A stretch of DNA of 64,000 nucleotides, from positions 941,866 through 1,005,865 of the forward strand of contig VXAA01003006.1 in assembly GCA_013399115.1 (NCBI GenBank). The letters are read 5' to 3'. This stretch comes from Anseranas semipalmata (lineage: Eukaryota; Chordata; Aves; Anseriformes; Anseranatidae). The notes beneath the pieces were generated by a model. The model did no database searches. It was given only the letters and a program-made list of their open reading frames with translations, and had not been told where the DNA came from. Both the position numbers and the translations under genes were made by a program. The stretch's first letter is position 1, and every line of letters begins with the position of its first letter. Below are positions 38,351 to 49,926 of this stretch, in pieces.

Positions 38351-39340
38351 CATGGTGAGGAGGAGGGGACAGCTGTGAGACAGAGAAGGGAGCTGATTTT
38401 TGCCTTCCCTCAGGATGAGCTTTTCTTTCATAGTTTGATTGTGTTAGCAGCGTTCAAGTTTGTAAAGTTAATTTGAAGCCTGTCTGTATTTGGAGTGAGG
38501 GCAGACAGAGGCAGAGGGGGATCGAACAGGCAGCGGGTGCCTCCCTGGCCGCGTGTCCCCCTCCAGCACTGCCCTGCCCTGTCCCACCGCTCAGCTGTGG
38601 ATCTGCTTGTGACAGCTCTTAGATGGCTCTTAGGTACTCAGCCTGTGTCTTCGTTCAGCTCAGAGCTTTAGGACAGCTCTGCTTGCCTCTAACCAGTGGG
38701 TTATGTAGCCGCTCCATCCCAGTGGGGTGTATCTGGCAGCAGCTGAGCTGGCGAGAGAGGGAATGTCGTGGGTGTGACGAGGGACGGAGCTGGACTTCAG
38801 TGCCAAGCTGACCTTTTCATTTATCTTTGCAGCACAGTGCTTCTGAGCGATTCCTGACTTTTTTGTTCAGATTTCCTGCTGGAAAGTGGCAGTAAACATA
38901 CCATTCCTCACTTCCTATCCTAAGCTTCCCTGTGTTTTGTAAACAGTTTTGCTGTTTCACCTAGGGGTAGCTGCAGTTCAGGGAGGAATGAAGTGGTGCC
39001 TGTCTGTTTGCAGGTCCTTTAAGTAAATCTGGAACCTCCTTGTCATCCACCAAGTCCTTCACTTCCTAGCTGAAAGTTTCATCTTCCCTTGCCTTTCTTC
39101 CAGAGCTGATCCAAGAAAGGCAGCTGCAAGTGTGTGTGCTGCCATCAGCTCCTCTGCTCCACTGCAGAACTTCAGCAATAAACTATGGCTTGCCAGGGAA
39201 ATCTACAGTTCTCTACCTATGGCCCATACTCTGTAGCCCTATAAAATACCTTAATGCTCGAGAAAGTCAATCTGTTAATCAGCAAAAGTAATAAGCCAGC
39301 TTTTTTCTCTTTCCCTTTTCAGGGCCCCAATTCTATACAG
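38351..39340. other. Unique non-coding stretch, no gene seen
   Basis: No gene, repeat or convincing regulatory site recognised. Confidence 0.5.
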
Positions 39341-39610
39341 TCATAGAACTTAAACATTGAAAAAGACCTGCAGCGTAATCGAGTCCATTTCCTAGTAGTG
39401 AGCGGTTGTTCTCTATTACAGATTTTTATTATTATGTCAGTCCAATTTTAAATGATCTCTGCAGCATGACTTACACATTCTCGTGAAATATGCTCAGCCT
39501 AACACATCCCAACATCTAGAAGATTTTCCTGATGCAATTATCTAAATGTTTTTCTAAAAATTAATGCAGTTTCTCTCAGTTAAATCTTTGCTCTCCTGCA
39601 ACAGTGTTCA
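39341..39610 (-). mobile_element. Ancient CR1/L3-type LINE fragment
   Basis: The plus strand begins tcatagaacttaaacattg then aaaaagacctgcagcgtaatcgagtcca, cited in pieces. That is the reverse complement of the 3' end of an old CR1/L3-type LINE ('tcatagaattt...ggaaaagacctc...atcgagtccaa'). The later block gattttcctgatgcaatta then tctaaatg fits the expected 'tttcctgatatctaacctaaat' at the right distance. It is much more diverged than the 27.4 and 43.0 kb copies. Confidence 0.55.
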
Positions 39611-39639
39611 TTCTACCGAAAAAAACAATTCCATTTTCC

Positions 39640-40110
39640 TTTAAAGGGGCTAGTGGGACAGCCAGTCTGCTATTTGGCCTGGCTGCTTTCAGATCTCATT
39701 TCTCAACCCCACCCTTCCCCTTCTCTGAGGAGGAGGGGCAGTCTTCATATTTTCCCTTTAAGCTGAGCTATGAAAAACAACTGTTTGCCAAAATCTTTCA
39801 CCTTGGCCATATACACTCACAGATGTTTTCTGCAGCATAAACAAAGCAGCAAAGAATGTCGGGGCACGGGGGAGGCGAGATAGTTGGGATGGGGGAGAGA
39901 TCGCGCTGGAGAATTACTGCTCCAGCCACTCGGCTGTAGTCTGCCTTTCAGAAGTGCACAAGAGCTGCTCCCATTGCTCAAAGAGCAGAGCCAGCTGTAA
40001 AATCATGCGCAGCTTGATATACCACGAGCATTCAGCCATGCAGTCTAAGCATATGTAATGTACACGTCACCGTAACATGTGTGCAAATTAAGAATAGTGA
40101 CAAATCTGGC
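39640..40110. promoter_or_regulatory. Candidate conserved regulatory block
   Basis: Unlike its repeat-derived left flank, this section is balanced unique sequence. It has a palindromic cctttaaaggg near 39640, a ccttggccatatacactca patch near 39800, retained CpGs around 39870-39920 and a tacacgtcaccgtaac patch near 40060. The appearance is that of a conserved non-coding element. No alignment was possible. Confidence 0.2.
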
Positions 40111-42994
40111 TGGTAAGACTAAGTTCTCAGCTGTTCTTCAGCCATTTCCCTGCTCCAACAGAGACAGTGTCAGCCATTGCTATAGGGAGAAGAGGAGGAA
40201 TTGCATGAAGAAATATATCGTACTTCATGCCCTCCACATGGCAAGCTTCTAGCTTTGTACCCCAAGGCTGGAGTTGTACTGTTAGTGCCCCAGACTAGAG
40301 TTTTGTCATGGGCTCTGCCAGCTCTGAGTGTCTACTGACTACAGTTGTCTCAATGAATAGAAGACAGCCTTATTCACCTCTGCATGCCTTGAGTACCACA
40401 ACCTTATGGCATAAGAGAGTTTGCTGGAACAAGTGAAACATCCTGAATTTTGGGGGGGCATTTGTCCATTCTGCTACCTTTTGGACCAAATAAAATGTCC
40501 AGATAACTGTGAAGTATGTTCCAGCTCCTGGTTTTGAAGGAAAATGATTTGGAAGGAAGGCAGGCAGGAAACATTGGGATGGGGACCTTATGTGAAAAGA
40601 AGGAGATGCTCTTCCTAAAAGAATTATTTGTAACTGTTGCTGCTGATTGAATGCAAGGCATAGCCATGAGTTCTGTAAGGTCCTGATGAGATTTTTGACA
40701 GCAGGAAATAGTGGCAATGATGTGGTTGTTCACCTAAACTTCTGTGTTGTCTCAGAATACTGCTTTGGTCCAGTGGAAAAGTTTTTACCGTAAACAAAGT
40801 CAGTCTTGTTTAGGAGCCTTGAAAGCAAATTCATAATGACCAGTGTAAACCACTTGGTACAGATGAAAGGGGCCAGGAATCTGGGCAATTTTTAAACAAT
40901 TTGAGGCTTGGAAGGGAACCTTAAAATCTCTCCTATGGTCACATACGAATCACAAAGAACATATCGGTCATGTTTGTGTATATCCCAGAGGATCAATTTG
41001 TGAGCTGGTGCATATGCTGGTGGGTTGAGAGGCACTGAAACAAAGGGGACCATGGTTGGAAAGATTTGCATATTAAGGAAAAGAATGTGGAATGTATGTA
41101 TTATGTGTAGTAAGAGTGTGGAACTAATGGCTTATGACAGGGATACAACTATGGAATTAATGTGTTTTGGCAGCCAGGCATTAATATGGAATGGACAGTT
41201 TTGGAGGAAGCAGAACAGGAGCACGTAAGTAGCAGAAGCTAGTCCCTTGCATAGGAGCTGTATTGAGAGAAGATTTCTTGCAGACGTATATGCAAGAGTG
41301 GACACAGTTTATCCTTATATCATTGTTAGGAAGTAGATAAAGATCTTTATTTGTATTTGTAGGGTGTGAGAAGCTTATACTCTCTTTTGAGTTGACACGA
41401 AGAATCCTTTTGAGTGTACATCCTGCTGTTTTGTGTGGTTATGATTTAACTGCCATTGTAGTTTCATTGTTTAGGGTTCCATTAAATATATTAGGCTTCT
41501 CTATGGAGAAAATGGAGATAAATACATTTATGGCTATCAAACTATGCTGTACTGGAGATAAATATGTTGGAGATAACAATTGTGTATAGCAGAGCACAAG
41601 AGCTACTGCCCTAAGTACCCTCAAACATTCTTGCCAACTTAGAGCATAATGAAGTTGGTTCATGCTTCATGGGGCTCCCAGGAAGCATCACTAGTGCAAG
41701 TACCAGGGTTGTGTCAGCAAAAAGTTCCTGAGAAACAGCCCCCATTAAAAAACACAGCATTTACCAAAATTATCTCATTCTTTAGGTACTTTTTTGTGCC
41801 TAGGTAGGTCTTACATTAAGATTCAGACTCTCATCACAGCATTTTCAGCTGCTCAATATTTATTCAAGCTAATAAACAAGAGAAAATAATATCCAAAAGG
41901 TTATCTGTAGTCATTTGGAAGTCCCTATCAATATATGTCACACTGGCATACACCGTGGTTAGAGCTCTGTCGATGGAAAAGATTTTCTATAGCACATTGG
42001 TAGCTACAGGTGATATGCTCTGGTCACTGTGTTGAGCTGCAGTTGCTCATTGTGGGATTGAGCCAAACACCTGGCAGTTTGTAGAGACCATAATTTGTTC
42101 GGAGACATGTTCACATCTCACCTTGTGTTTACTAATGGAGGAGTTCTCACCTGGGGCCAGCACTCTCCTAGCTCTCCCTGTGTCTGACGAGTACATGCAC
42201 TCCTCAGATCCTGTCATCTCTGCTTGATATCTCTATGCTGAAAGAGGAGAATGTACTGGGGATATGAGCGTGATTAAAGGAATGGCAGAGATGAAGATGT
42301 TGCAGCAGTGTGCAAGCTGGCTCTGAATGGTGGGGAGAAATGGATGTGCCAGGAACAAACCAGCAAAGATGGTTGAATGGAGTGTGGCAGAAGGTGCAAG
42401 GGCTGTTTTTGTGGAAAGAATTGTCAGTTCTGTGCATATTTATGCTCTGTCAGCCTGGATAGAAGAGTCCCCACTGAACTATTAGTTAGAACTCAGTCTC
42501 TGCTGGTCCATTTAATGTGGGAAGCCACTAGATATAATTGTCTTAAGACCAGGAAATAAAAAGTTAAGGTATATGGCAGCCTGCAACTCAGCCATAAGTC
42601 TGCCCTCTTTGAGCAACAGCTCAGCACACCAGTAATGCACCATCGCACTGTTGCTCTCACAGCTGCTGCAAAACAGGGTCACAAGAGCACTGCAGAAGGC
42701 TAAGACCTTTTCTTTGCTGAAGCCTTGGTTGCGTAAGAGAATTGAGCAGCATCACTGTTCCATAAGTATTGCCACTTCATAAGCAGCATTTCGCAATATC
42801 TCTGCCATTCAGTCTCTGTTCAAGAGCAGGCGTTACACAAAGGTGTGGGAGGTCTCCACTCAAACACTTAGTTCACTCTACAGAAACCATTCCAACCACT
42901 CCAGGCTTGGTAGGTGTTACCATCCATGGGCTTTCACCCTGCAGAGTCCTTCTGAAACACTGCTTGTCAGCTCAACTCTGGGATCCATATGAGA
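40111..42994. other. Unique non-coding stretch, no gene seen
   Basis: AT-rich. A 51-bp segment at 41174-41224 is splice-bracketed (acceptor gtgttttggcag, donor gtaagtag) and open in two frames, which is too short to be convincing. No repeat family recognised. Confidence 0.5.
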
Positions 42995-43242
42995 TTCAAG
43001 GCATCGCAGAAATGCTGGTTAGAAAAGACCTCTGGAAGTCTCTAGTCCAACATCCTGCTCAAAGCAGAACTGTCGCCAGCACTTGAACAGGTCAGCTGTG
43101 ACTTTGTCTAGCCAAGTCATGAAAACATCCAAGGCTGGACATTGCACAACCTCTCTGGGTAGCCTGTTCCAGTGCTGTATTACTTTCCCAGCGAAAAGTT
43201 TTTTCTGATGTTCAGTGTAAACCATGATATAAGGTCCTGCAC
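42995..43242 (-). mobile_element. CR1 LINE fragment, end of ORF2 and 3' UTR
   Basis: Read on the minus strand, the frame at 43019-43225 contains HWNRLPREVVQCPALDVF, the conserved C-terminal motif of the CR1 ORF2 polyprotein. The 3' UTR follows; its reverse complement on the plus strand is agaaaagacctctggaag, ctagtccaac and ctgctcaaagcag. The terminal ATTCTATG octamers are lost or decayed. At about 250 bp it is the best CR1 copy by length. It is 5'-truncated and inactive. The 68-codon frame is retrotransposon-derived, not a host gene. Confidence 0.85.
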
Positions 43243-46200
43243 GTTCATTCTGACATATCTTAAAGACTCAGAGGTGGAATGAGACATACCTGATTTTCTG
43301 AAGTTCACATCCATGTCTCACCATCACAGCTCTGCTTCTTCACCATCATGTTGCTTCTGTGTTGCTTTCACCAGTCATTACAGCTACATGTCACGTAGCG
43401 AACAGAGCTGAGATACAGGCAACTAAAAGCTGGAGCAGAAAGCTGATGAGCACTATGTGGACTGTAGCTTGTTCACTTGAACTGTTTTTTCATCTTCTGA
43501 TTGTAGAGTAACATTATCCAAATGAGTCACTACAGAACCAAGGATGACCTGTGTAACACAGACCATAGGCTTTTCTCTGGTTACTCCGTCTTAAGCCTAA
43601 TGCCTTATATTTGATCAAGGGAATTCCCAAGAAGCTGTGACTTGGAGATGTCAAGAAATGGAGGATATGAGAGTACTTTCCCGTTGCATTACTTTAGCTT
43701 GGCAGCAGCCTTGCTGAGGAGCTGGTTGCAGTTTTGGGATGGGACAGCACTGAGGTTGCTTGTGGCTGCTGTGAACCTTGGCTCATAATTTTATGGCTTT
43801 GGGGGAGCATGTTAGACTTCAGCCACTCCTCACAGTACAGAATAGCACAAAGCAGCACTATGTAGCCCTAGGTGATTACATATACATACATTGATTAAAG
43901 TCACTCCTGTGCTGTCTCTTTTGTGTGCAGGAAGCTGTGCTGAAATTTCAAAAATATTCCCCTTGCAACTGTAGTTTCTTACTAGAAGGAAAGACTGTCT
44001 TGAGAGCTGTAATAGCAACTAGAAGTGTTTCTGCCTTCTTGTCACCTATCCCACTCCACTGCTAGAGACTCTAAAATGTCATCCTAAAATTTATGACGAA
44101 TGAATCAGTTGTTTCTCTACTTCCTAAGCAAAACGTCCTTCCCACTTTCCTTTTTCTACCAGAAAGTTGTCTCTTTCTGTTTTCTAAGATCACTTTCCTT
44201 TCACAGCCAAAACTTATTTCTGAAGAAACAGCTTAAGAAATGTTTTCAAGATGATCCCCGGTTGAATCATCAGCACTGCTTCCTGCTTCACCCTCCACAC
44301 TCCCTGGAGTTCTCTCTGTCACATACCTGACCTGAACCTAATTAGTTTGTGAGGGTTAGAAAGTTTGCCGCCCGTGGCGTGGCTGTGGGCCAGGCAGGCA
44401 GAGTTCTCTGTGCCTGGTACTGTAATTGTTGTGAAATCTTGCTTGATGGACAGAAGGTTATTCTGTTGTTTGGGTTTTTTTCAACAAAGGTCCTGGAAAT
44501 GTGCAAGAGCACATTTTGGAGCTCAGAAAGTTGACTCTTTAGAGGCCGTGGTGGCAGAAAGAAGCCCATGTCTTTAACATTGCTGACAGCCAAAGAGGAT
44601 CAAGAGCACTTTTATTTCCAAAAATGTTTAAAACAACCTTAACACAATTTGTCCTGCTTTTACAAAAGTCCTTATTATTTTCTAAGGTCTACTTATACCT
44701 CTTGTCTGTGTGACACAGTGGAGTCTTTGTTAGGTCCTCAGGAGAAGTATATATTGCTAGAACAGTAGGACTTGTTTCTGTGCTTCTCTTTACTAAAACA
44801 AGGGGCTAGTTTTGCAACATCAGCTCTTACCAACAGCCCTACTGAACAGTCCAGCTGACTTCTTCAAAGCTGCTTGTGTCCATAAGGATTATGGCATTGA
44901 GTGCTGCTCCTAGGCTGAGATACAGCCCTAGGAATCAAGTGTGGTCTGGAAGGATCCTCCTGCCTTCATTGGAGGTATGGAATGGGCCACCAGTCCTTCC
45001 ACCATGCCGTTATACTGCTTTGTATAGAGGAGGAACATAGCACAGCCTCTTGGTGTAGGCCATTTCATTTGTATGTTGTTCAACTGTACTTTTTCCTTCC
45101 CTCTGCTAATGGCCCTGTAAATTTTCCAAGGAATGTACTACTGAACAATAAATGTGTCCATTTGTTTGCTTGGATATTGTAGTGCTGTAATCTTCTCTCC
45201 CTCCTGAATCATCAGTTTCAATATCCATCAACATTTTTGTTGGGGCAATGAAGTACTCTGCAAGCAAATGCCTAACAGGCACTGGAGAGTGTGAATAACT
45301 AACATTAAATCATTATATCAGTGGCTTTCATTCCATTGTCTATGTATCCATCAGGGTCTGCTGACTGCTAAGGAATCTGCAAAAGATAACTGAAAACAGC
45401 AAAAACATTTTCAGGAGACAAATTCACAACATAATCATCAGCCAATCCTTTGGAAAATGGCTGCTGCTCTAGGAAATTTCTGTAAATGGGCAAAGACCTG
45501 AACAGCAGGGAAGAAATGATCAGGTGTAGATCACTATCGTGTATCCAACCTCAGGGTGCTAGGGGTGTATGGGAATTGTTCCCATCTGATAGCAATTTAG
45601 GCACCATTATAAATGAGTTGTTTCTGTCAAGGTCCTTGAGAATGGATGGCTGCATCACAAAAAACAGCTTTACATTTTGGATTAAATGGATTGATGATGG
45701 TAATCCCAATAGAAAAAGAATAAGAGGAGAACTGTAATGGGAGCTCAGCAAGCCTCTCAGCTCTGGAATTGTTCCATTGGTTGGGGGAGTGGTGGGAGCG
45801 GACTGAACAGGTCTTGAGCTTTCTGCATAAAAAGAGTATTCAACTTAACTTTTTATCAACATTAGTTTTGTGTAAAAATGAAGGCTGCAAAAGTTAGTTG
45901 GTTTAAAGGGTCTCCAGTTCTAGAAATGTGCTTCTACCTTTTCTGTTCTCTTTGGAAATTATTGTTTATCCAGCGTAAAAAATTCATGGACAAATTCTGC
46001 CTTCAAGATCTGTAAACCTGATCAGTGTCTTAAAACCCCTGGAAGCAATGGCTTTGTTTATCTCCAGAAGTCCAAGAATAAGCTGATTTTGCTATTTTTA
46101 ATCTGTCCGGAAATATGCAAAGAAGAGAGCTTAATTGCAAACAGACCAAACCTTATATAGGAAACGGGTATGTCCCTTGGGGGCACCTAAAAAGTGAATG

Positions 46201-47129
46201 TCTGAAATTAAATTCATACACTCTTCTCCCTTGCTCCCTGAAGCACGTACTCTTCGAATGAAAGAGAATGCTGTATGCTCGCATCATATCCCAGTAGTTT
46301 CTTTCCATTATAACATTCTGGCTATCTTAGTGTTCAATTAACAGATGTTTCGCAGCATGTATGAGCTCAAGGTGAGTAGTTGTATGTGTTTGTAATGAAA
46401 TTGTTAAAGAGAACAGAGAAAAAATCAGAAAAATAATGGCTCCATTCCTAAGATCTTAATTTGGTTACCAGAGAAAAATGAAGCAGGAGCATTGTGATTC
46501 CAAAATTTCACCCACACTCTTCCCAGGAGATTGCTACCACACCGAGCCAACAAACAACAGTAAAACTTTGCATCATGAAAGTAGTTCCCATCACCTGCCC
46601 AGTGATTCTGAAATCAAATTATAACCTACAGTGGGTTACATATATCCTAAGATGGACCAGACACAGTTAGCTTAACTAACAATCTCCCCACCCAGGGAAA
46701 AAAGGAATGGCATTGTTTTTGTACAGGCACAGAAGCAGGCTCTGACTGGCAGTGCCATTTTAGTGTTAGCTCTTGTACTGTTCATCACAGGACAATGAAC
46801 ACATCACGTTATTCTCTCTGGATGTGCCCTACACTGTGCCGTGAAGCTTGGCTAGAGCACTAGACCAAAACTGTGTTCCTGCAGGTTTGGAAACAAGCTC
46901 ATCCCAGAGCTCCTCAGGCATCTGCACTGATGCGCATCTATTAGTAGAGCGTGTTTTGCTCTACTCCCACAAGCTGAAATGGCACGTCAGGGCTCCCTCA
47001 GGTACTCTAAGGCACCTGAAGAGCATACCATGCTGCTCCTGTGTGTTGCATACTTGCCTTTAGGGCCGAAGGCTTTGCCATGCCCCATGCCATCAGTAGC
47101 CACTGCCGTGCTCTCTGGGCCACAGTGTC
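43243..47129. other. Unique non-coding stretch, no gene seen
   Basis: No gene recognised. A 27-bp in-frame segment at 46345-46371 is bracketed by a fair acceptor (gttcaattaacag) and a very good donor (CAAG followed by gtgagtag). It could be a microexon, but this is weak. Confidence 0.45.
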
Positions 47130-47530
47130 TCTTGAATCTGAATCCTAGCTTCCAGATTTTGTGGTCTAATAGCTGTAACGGTCTGGGTAACATCCTAAAT
47201 GCCGAGTGGCCTGCTGGCAAGAGTGCACACGGGGGACCCAAGATCTGTAGATTTATTGCTTGTAAACCAAAAAGTATATTAAAAAAAGAAGAGATAAAAA
47301 TAGATGGGGAGCTTGGGGACCGGAAAGGCAGCCAGTGGAGATTAGATGCACTGCTGGTTGACTCATCCAGCTTGTTTTATTGTAGCACAGTTCCAATAAC
47401 GGCTGTATTATTTCAGCTTATGTGCAGTGAGCAGACATTTGTTTTGCATCGAAGCCTTTTCACATAAATGTGCTCCATTTTTCATTTCTCCTTGCATTTC
47501 CCAGCGTTTCAGCTGGCAATTGCGAATGGG
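47130..47530. promoter_or_regulatory. Candidate conserved regulatory element
   Basis: Balanced unique sequence with retained CpGs and a perfect AP-1 site (TGACTCA, 47359-47365). An agatctgtagatttattg patch lies near 47250 and a gcaattgcgaatggg patch near 47515. Several sub-blocks have the uninterrupted, repeat-free look of deeply conserved non-coding DNA. It abuts an ancient palindromic MITE at 47567-47632, so part may be exapted repeat. Conservation is not tested. Confidence 0.25.
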
Positions 47531-47566
47531 AGAGGTGGCAGCTCCAAAAGAATATTAGCCAACTTC

Positions 47567-47632
47567 TCAGCTGGTATAAATCAGCAACACCCCCTGGTCT
47601 TTAATAGAGCTATGCAGCTTTATACCAGTTGA
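47567..47632. mobile_element. Ancient palindromic MITE-like repeat
   Basis: Arms ctggtataaa (47571-47580) and tttataccag (47619-47628) are perfect inverted repeats. They extend on the outside to tcag/ttga with one mismatch. The sequence, including atcagcaacacccc and atagagctatgcag in the loop, matches a palindromic amniote interspersed repeat I recognise by pattern ('cagctggtgtaaatcagc ... ggagctacgcc ... tttacaccagctg'). I cannot give its database name with confidence. Such elements are very old DNA-transposon derivatives. Confidence 0.55.
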
Positions 47633-49189
47633 ATCTGCCCCAACTTTTCTTTTAAAACATGTCCCACCTTATAAAGAGCTGTGTTTTCTTCAGTGGTGGA
47701 TTCTGAAATTAATGAAAAGTACTGGACTGACTGCCTCACAGAGCATGTACAGCGTGCATCTTGGCAGGATCAGCTTTCTAGTGTGTGGCTGTGTTCAATC
47801 TGAGGGACTTTTTGCCAGAGAGCAATAACAGCCCATCATACGCTGTCTGCTGGACCTGGGCTGTGGTCTGCTGTCCTGCAGAAGACCTGCACACAGGTCA
47901 TCCTACATATTAGCTCAGTGCCTCCAAGTGTTTTTAGCCCCACTTCAATTCATTAAAACTGTTCTGTGCCTGCATGTAAGTGGCTATAAGGAGCAGTTAC
48001 AGTGAAAATACGTGGAATGTGTGTCGGGCTTCATTAGCTGTTCTCAGCTTGCTTCATGGCTTGAAAAGTGCAGTCCTACCAACTTGGGCTGCATTCAGAG
48101 GCAGAAGAGTTCTTTTGAAATGGGTTTGGAAATAAGCACAGGAAAGGAGAGGAAGAACTCTTTACCTTAAACGATATGAAATCAGGTGGATCTATGTCTG
48201 CATTAGAGGCCGTGCATTTGTTAGAAGATGGTGGTGTTTTGCAGCTGCTAGGGTGCATGCACACTGAAGGAATGCTTTGGGTTCTGTGCAACTTTTTAGA
48301 AAAGACTGTTTAAAGGTGATTTCATGGGACAGAACCAGGTGATCAGGTGGGTCACTTCTGGACCGTGTTCCTGTGCATCTTACTATCAGCTTTTGAGCAA
48401 GCCAGCCTCTGCCATATGGACAAATAAGGACTACACAGAAGTATATTTTTACTGGGATTTTGCTAAGGTTTTAGTTGAGATGTTTATTTGCATGTTGCCT
48501 TCATTTCTCTACACAGATTACACAGAGTAAGTGGCATGGACTGTGTAGCTGTGTTAAGTAGAAAAAGTGCCTTTATCTCTTCCCCCTTTCTTTGTTTGCT
48601 TGTTTGTTTTTAGCTTCAGGGAGGTGGGAGGGAGAATCTGCCAAAATGTGACTTTGATTCATCAGAATCTTCTCCCTTATTGTGAAAACTGTATGGTAAC
48701 AGGCTTTTCCTTGGCCATCTTGTGAGTGGTGTGGACAGCTTGCAGCCCACCCCTACCACAGACACACACAGATCCTTTAAAAAAAAAGCAACTGAAAACC
48801 CAATTTTGATATTCACACAGCTATATAGCCAAAAAGAAGGTCCAAGTTGATCCACAATCAATTTCTACAAGTGCATATAAATAAAGTTACAAGTACCTTT
48901 GTTATCATCAATTATTTTCTATGAGACAAAAAATGGCTCAATTGTTTTTTCATAAACGTGTCAAGCTCATCAAGCTCTGATGACAGTCTCTTACAGGAAT
49001 AAATGGTGAGGTAACAACAGCATTGTGTAGGATTGAGGTAAATTTGGGTCCGAAATAGATAAAGACCTCCATAAGAGGTAGAGGTAGGAAATAAGTGTGT
49101 GGGAAAATTGGAGTGAGTGAGAAGGCAGCAGGGAAAAGGAAGCCACAGTACAAATTAAAGATTGCAAGTAACAGGGCTGGGTGCCAAGA
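47633..49189. other. Unique non-coding stretch, no gene seen
   Basis: No gene recognised. An acceptor-like ccttcatttctctacacag ends near 48520 with a consensus gtaagtgg only 10 bp further on, so no exon is proposed. A TTTG-rich patch lies at 48590-48612. Confidence 0.45.
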
Positions 49190-49580
49190 GCCTCAGAAAA
49201 GAAAAGAAAAAATATCCTTGATTAGCTAAACTGTTTGCTTTACTATATAAAAACTGACCTCCTTGAGGAGCCCTGAGCCCTGGCCTCTTGGGTGTCTGAG
49301 TACGTGCGGGCAAGCCACTGCCATGCTGATGGCAACACAAATACTCCAGCAAGAATCTTCTGCCCCACGGATTTCCAGTCAGACCAGGTGCAAATGCTTC
49401 ATCTGGCAGGAGCTCTGCCATGTTAAGCCAACAGCGCCTTACATTTATCCAGCCTGGCAATACACACTTTCCTTTTTTTCCCAAATTGCTGCAATAATCC
49501 CGGTTCCATTAGTGAGGTGTGAATGTGCATGTTGAAGGGAACCGCTGTCTCTCCGAGCGTGACTTTTGAGGGGACAGATG
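49190..49580. promoter_or_regulatory. Candidate conserved regulatory element
   Basis: Repeat-free sequence with patches typical of conserved enhancers: ccttgattagctaaactg near 49216, ccaggtgcaaatgcttcatc near 49385, cagcgccttacatttatcc near 49432 and caaattgctgcaataatcc near 49482 (with a TTGCTGCAAT C/EBP-like core). Two opposing frames are open for about 90-110 codons each but share no splice logic. Inference from appearance only. Confidence 0.25.
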
Positions 49581-49892
49581 AAGGGCAGAGCCAGCGTGAC
49601 AAGCCCGTTCCTCCAGCCAAGCTCAGCACAGCCGCAGGAGGGACAGAAGTGTTTTTTCCTCTGTGCTGAGGCCTCCACAGACCCTAGTTCTGGCTACAGC
49701 AGCCAGCGGGGCTCCTCTGCTGCCCACAGCCCCTCTGGATACAGAGCACTGCCTGGTGCTCTCATCATGAGTCCCCGCTCCCCATGGAGTATCTCCATCC
49801 CCCTGTCCCAGGGGCTCTGCCCTGCACAGGAGATGCTCTAGCACAGAGATCCTCATGGAAAACCACAGACCAGGCTTGACACTAGCTATCTT

Positions 49893-49926
49893 AATGCAAA
49901 TGGTCATTAACGTCGTCATTTGCATT
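49893..49926. promoter_or_regulatory. Perfect inverted repeat carrying two POU octamer sites
   Basis: Left arm aatgcaaatg (49893-49902) and right arm catttgcatt (49917-49926) are exact reverse complements separated by 14 bp. Each arm contains a full octamer motif (ATGCAAAT and ATTTGCAT), the consensus bound by POU/OCT factors. The spacer contains tcattaa, a homeodomain core, and two CpGs (in acgtcg). Such an arrangement could bind two POU proteins or form a cruciform. Binding itself is inference. Confidence 0.45.

Noticed and set aside
37879..38358. 159-codon plus-strand open frame in GC-rich DNA
   Set aside because: Two other plus frames are open over much of the same GC-rich interval, so openness reflects composition rather than selection.
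43019..43225. 68-codon minus-strand frame with a clear protein motif
   Set aside because: It is the end of the CR1 retrotransposon ORF2, not a host gene; recorded as a mobile element.
46979..47467. 162-codon plus-strand open frame
   Set aside because: Overlaps a candidate conserved non-coding block; no domain and no splice sites at its ends.
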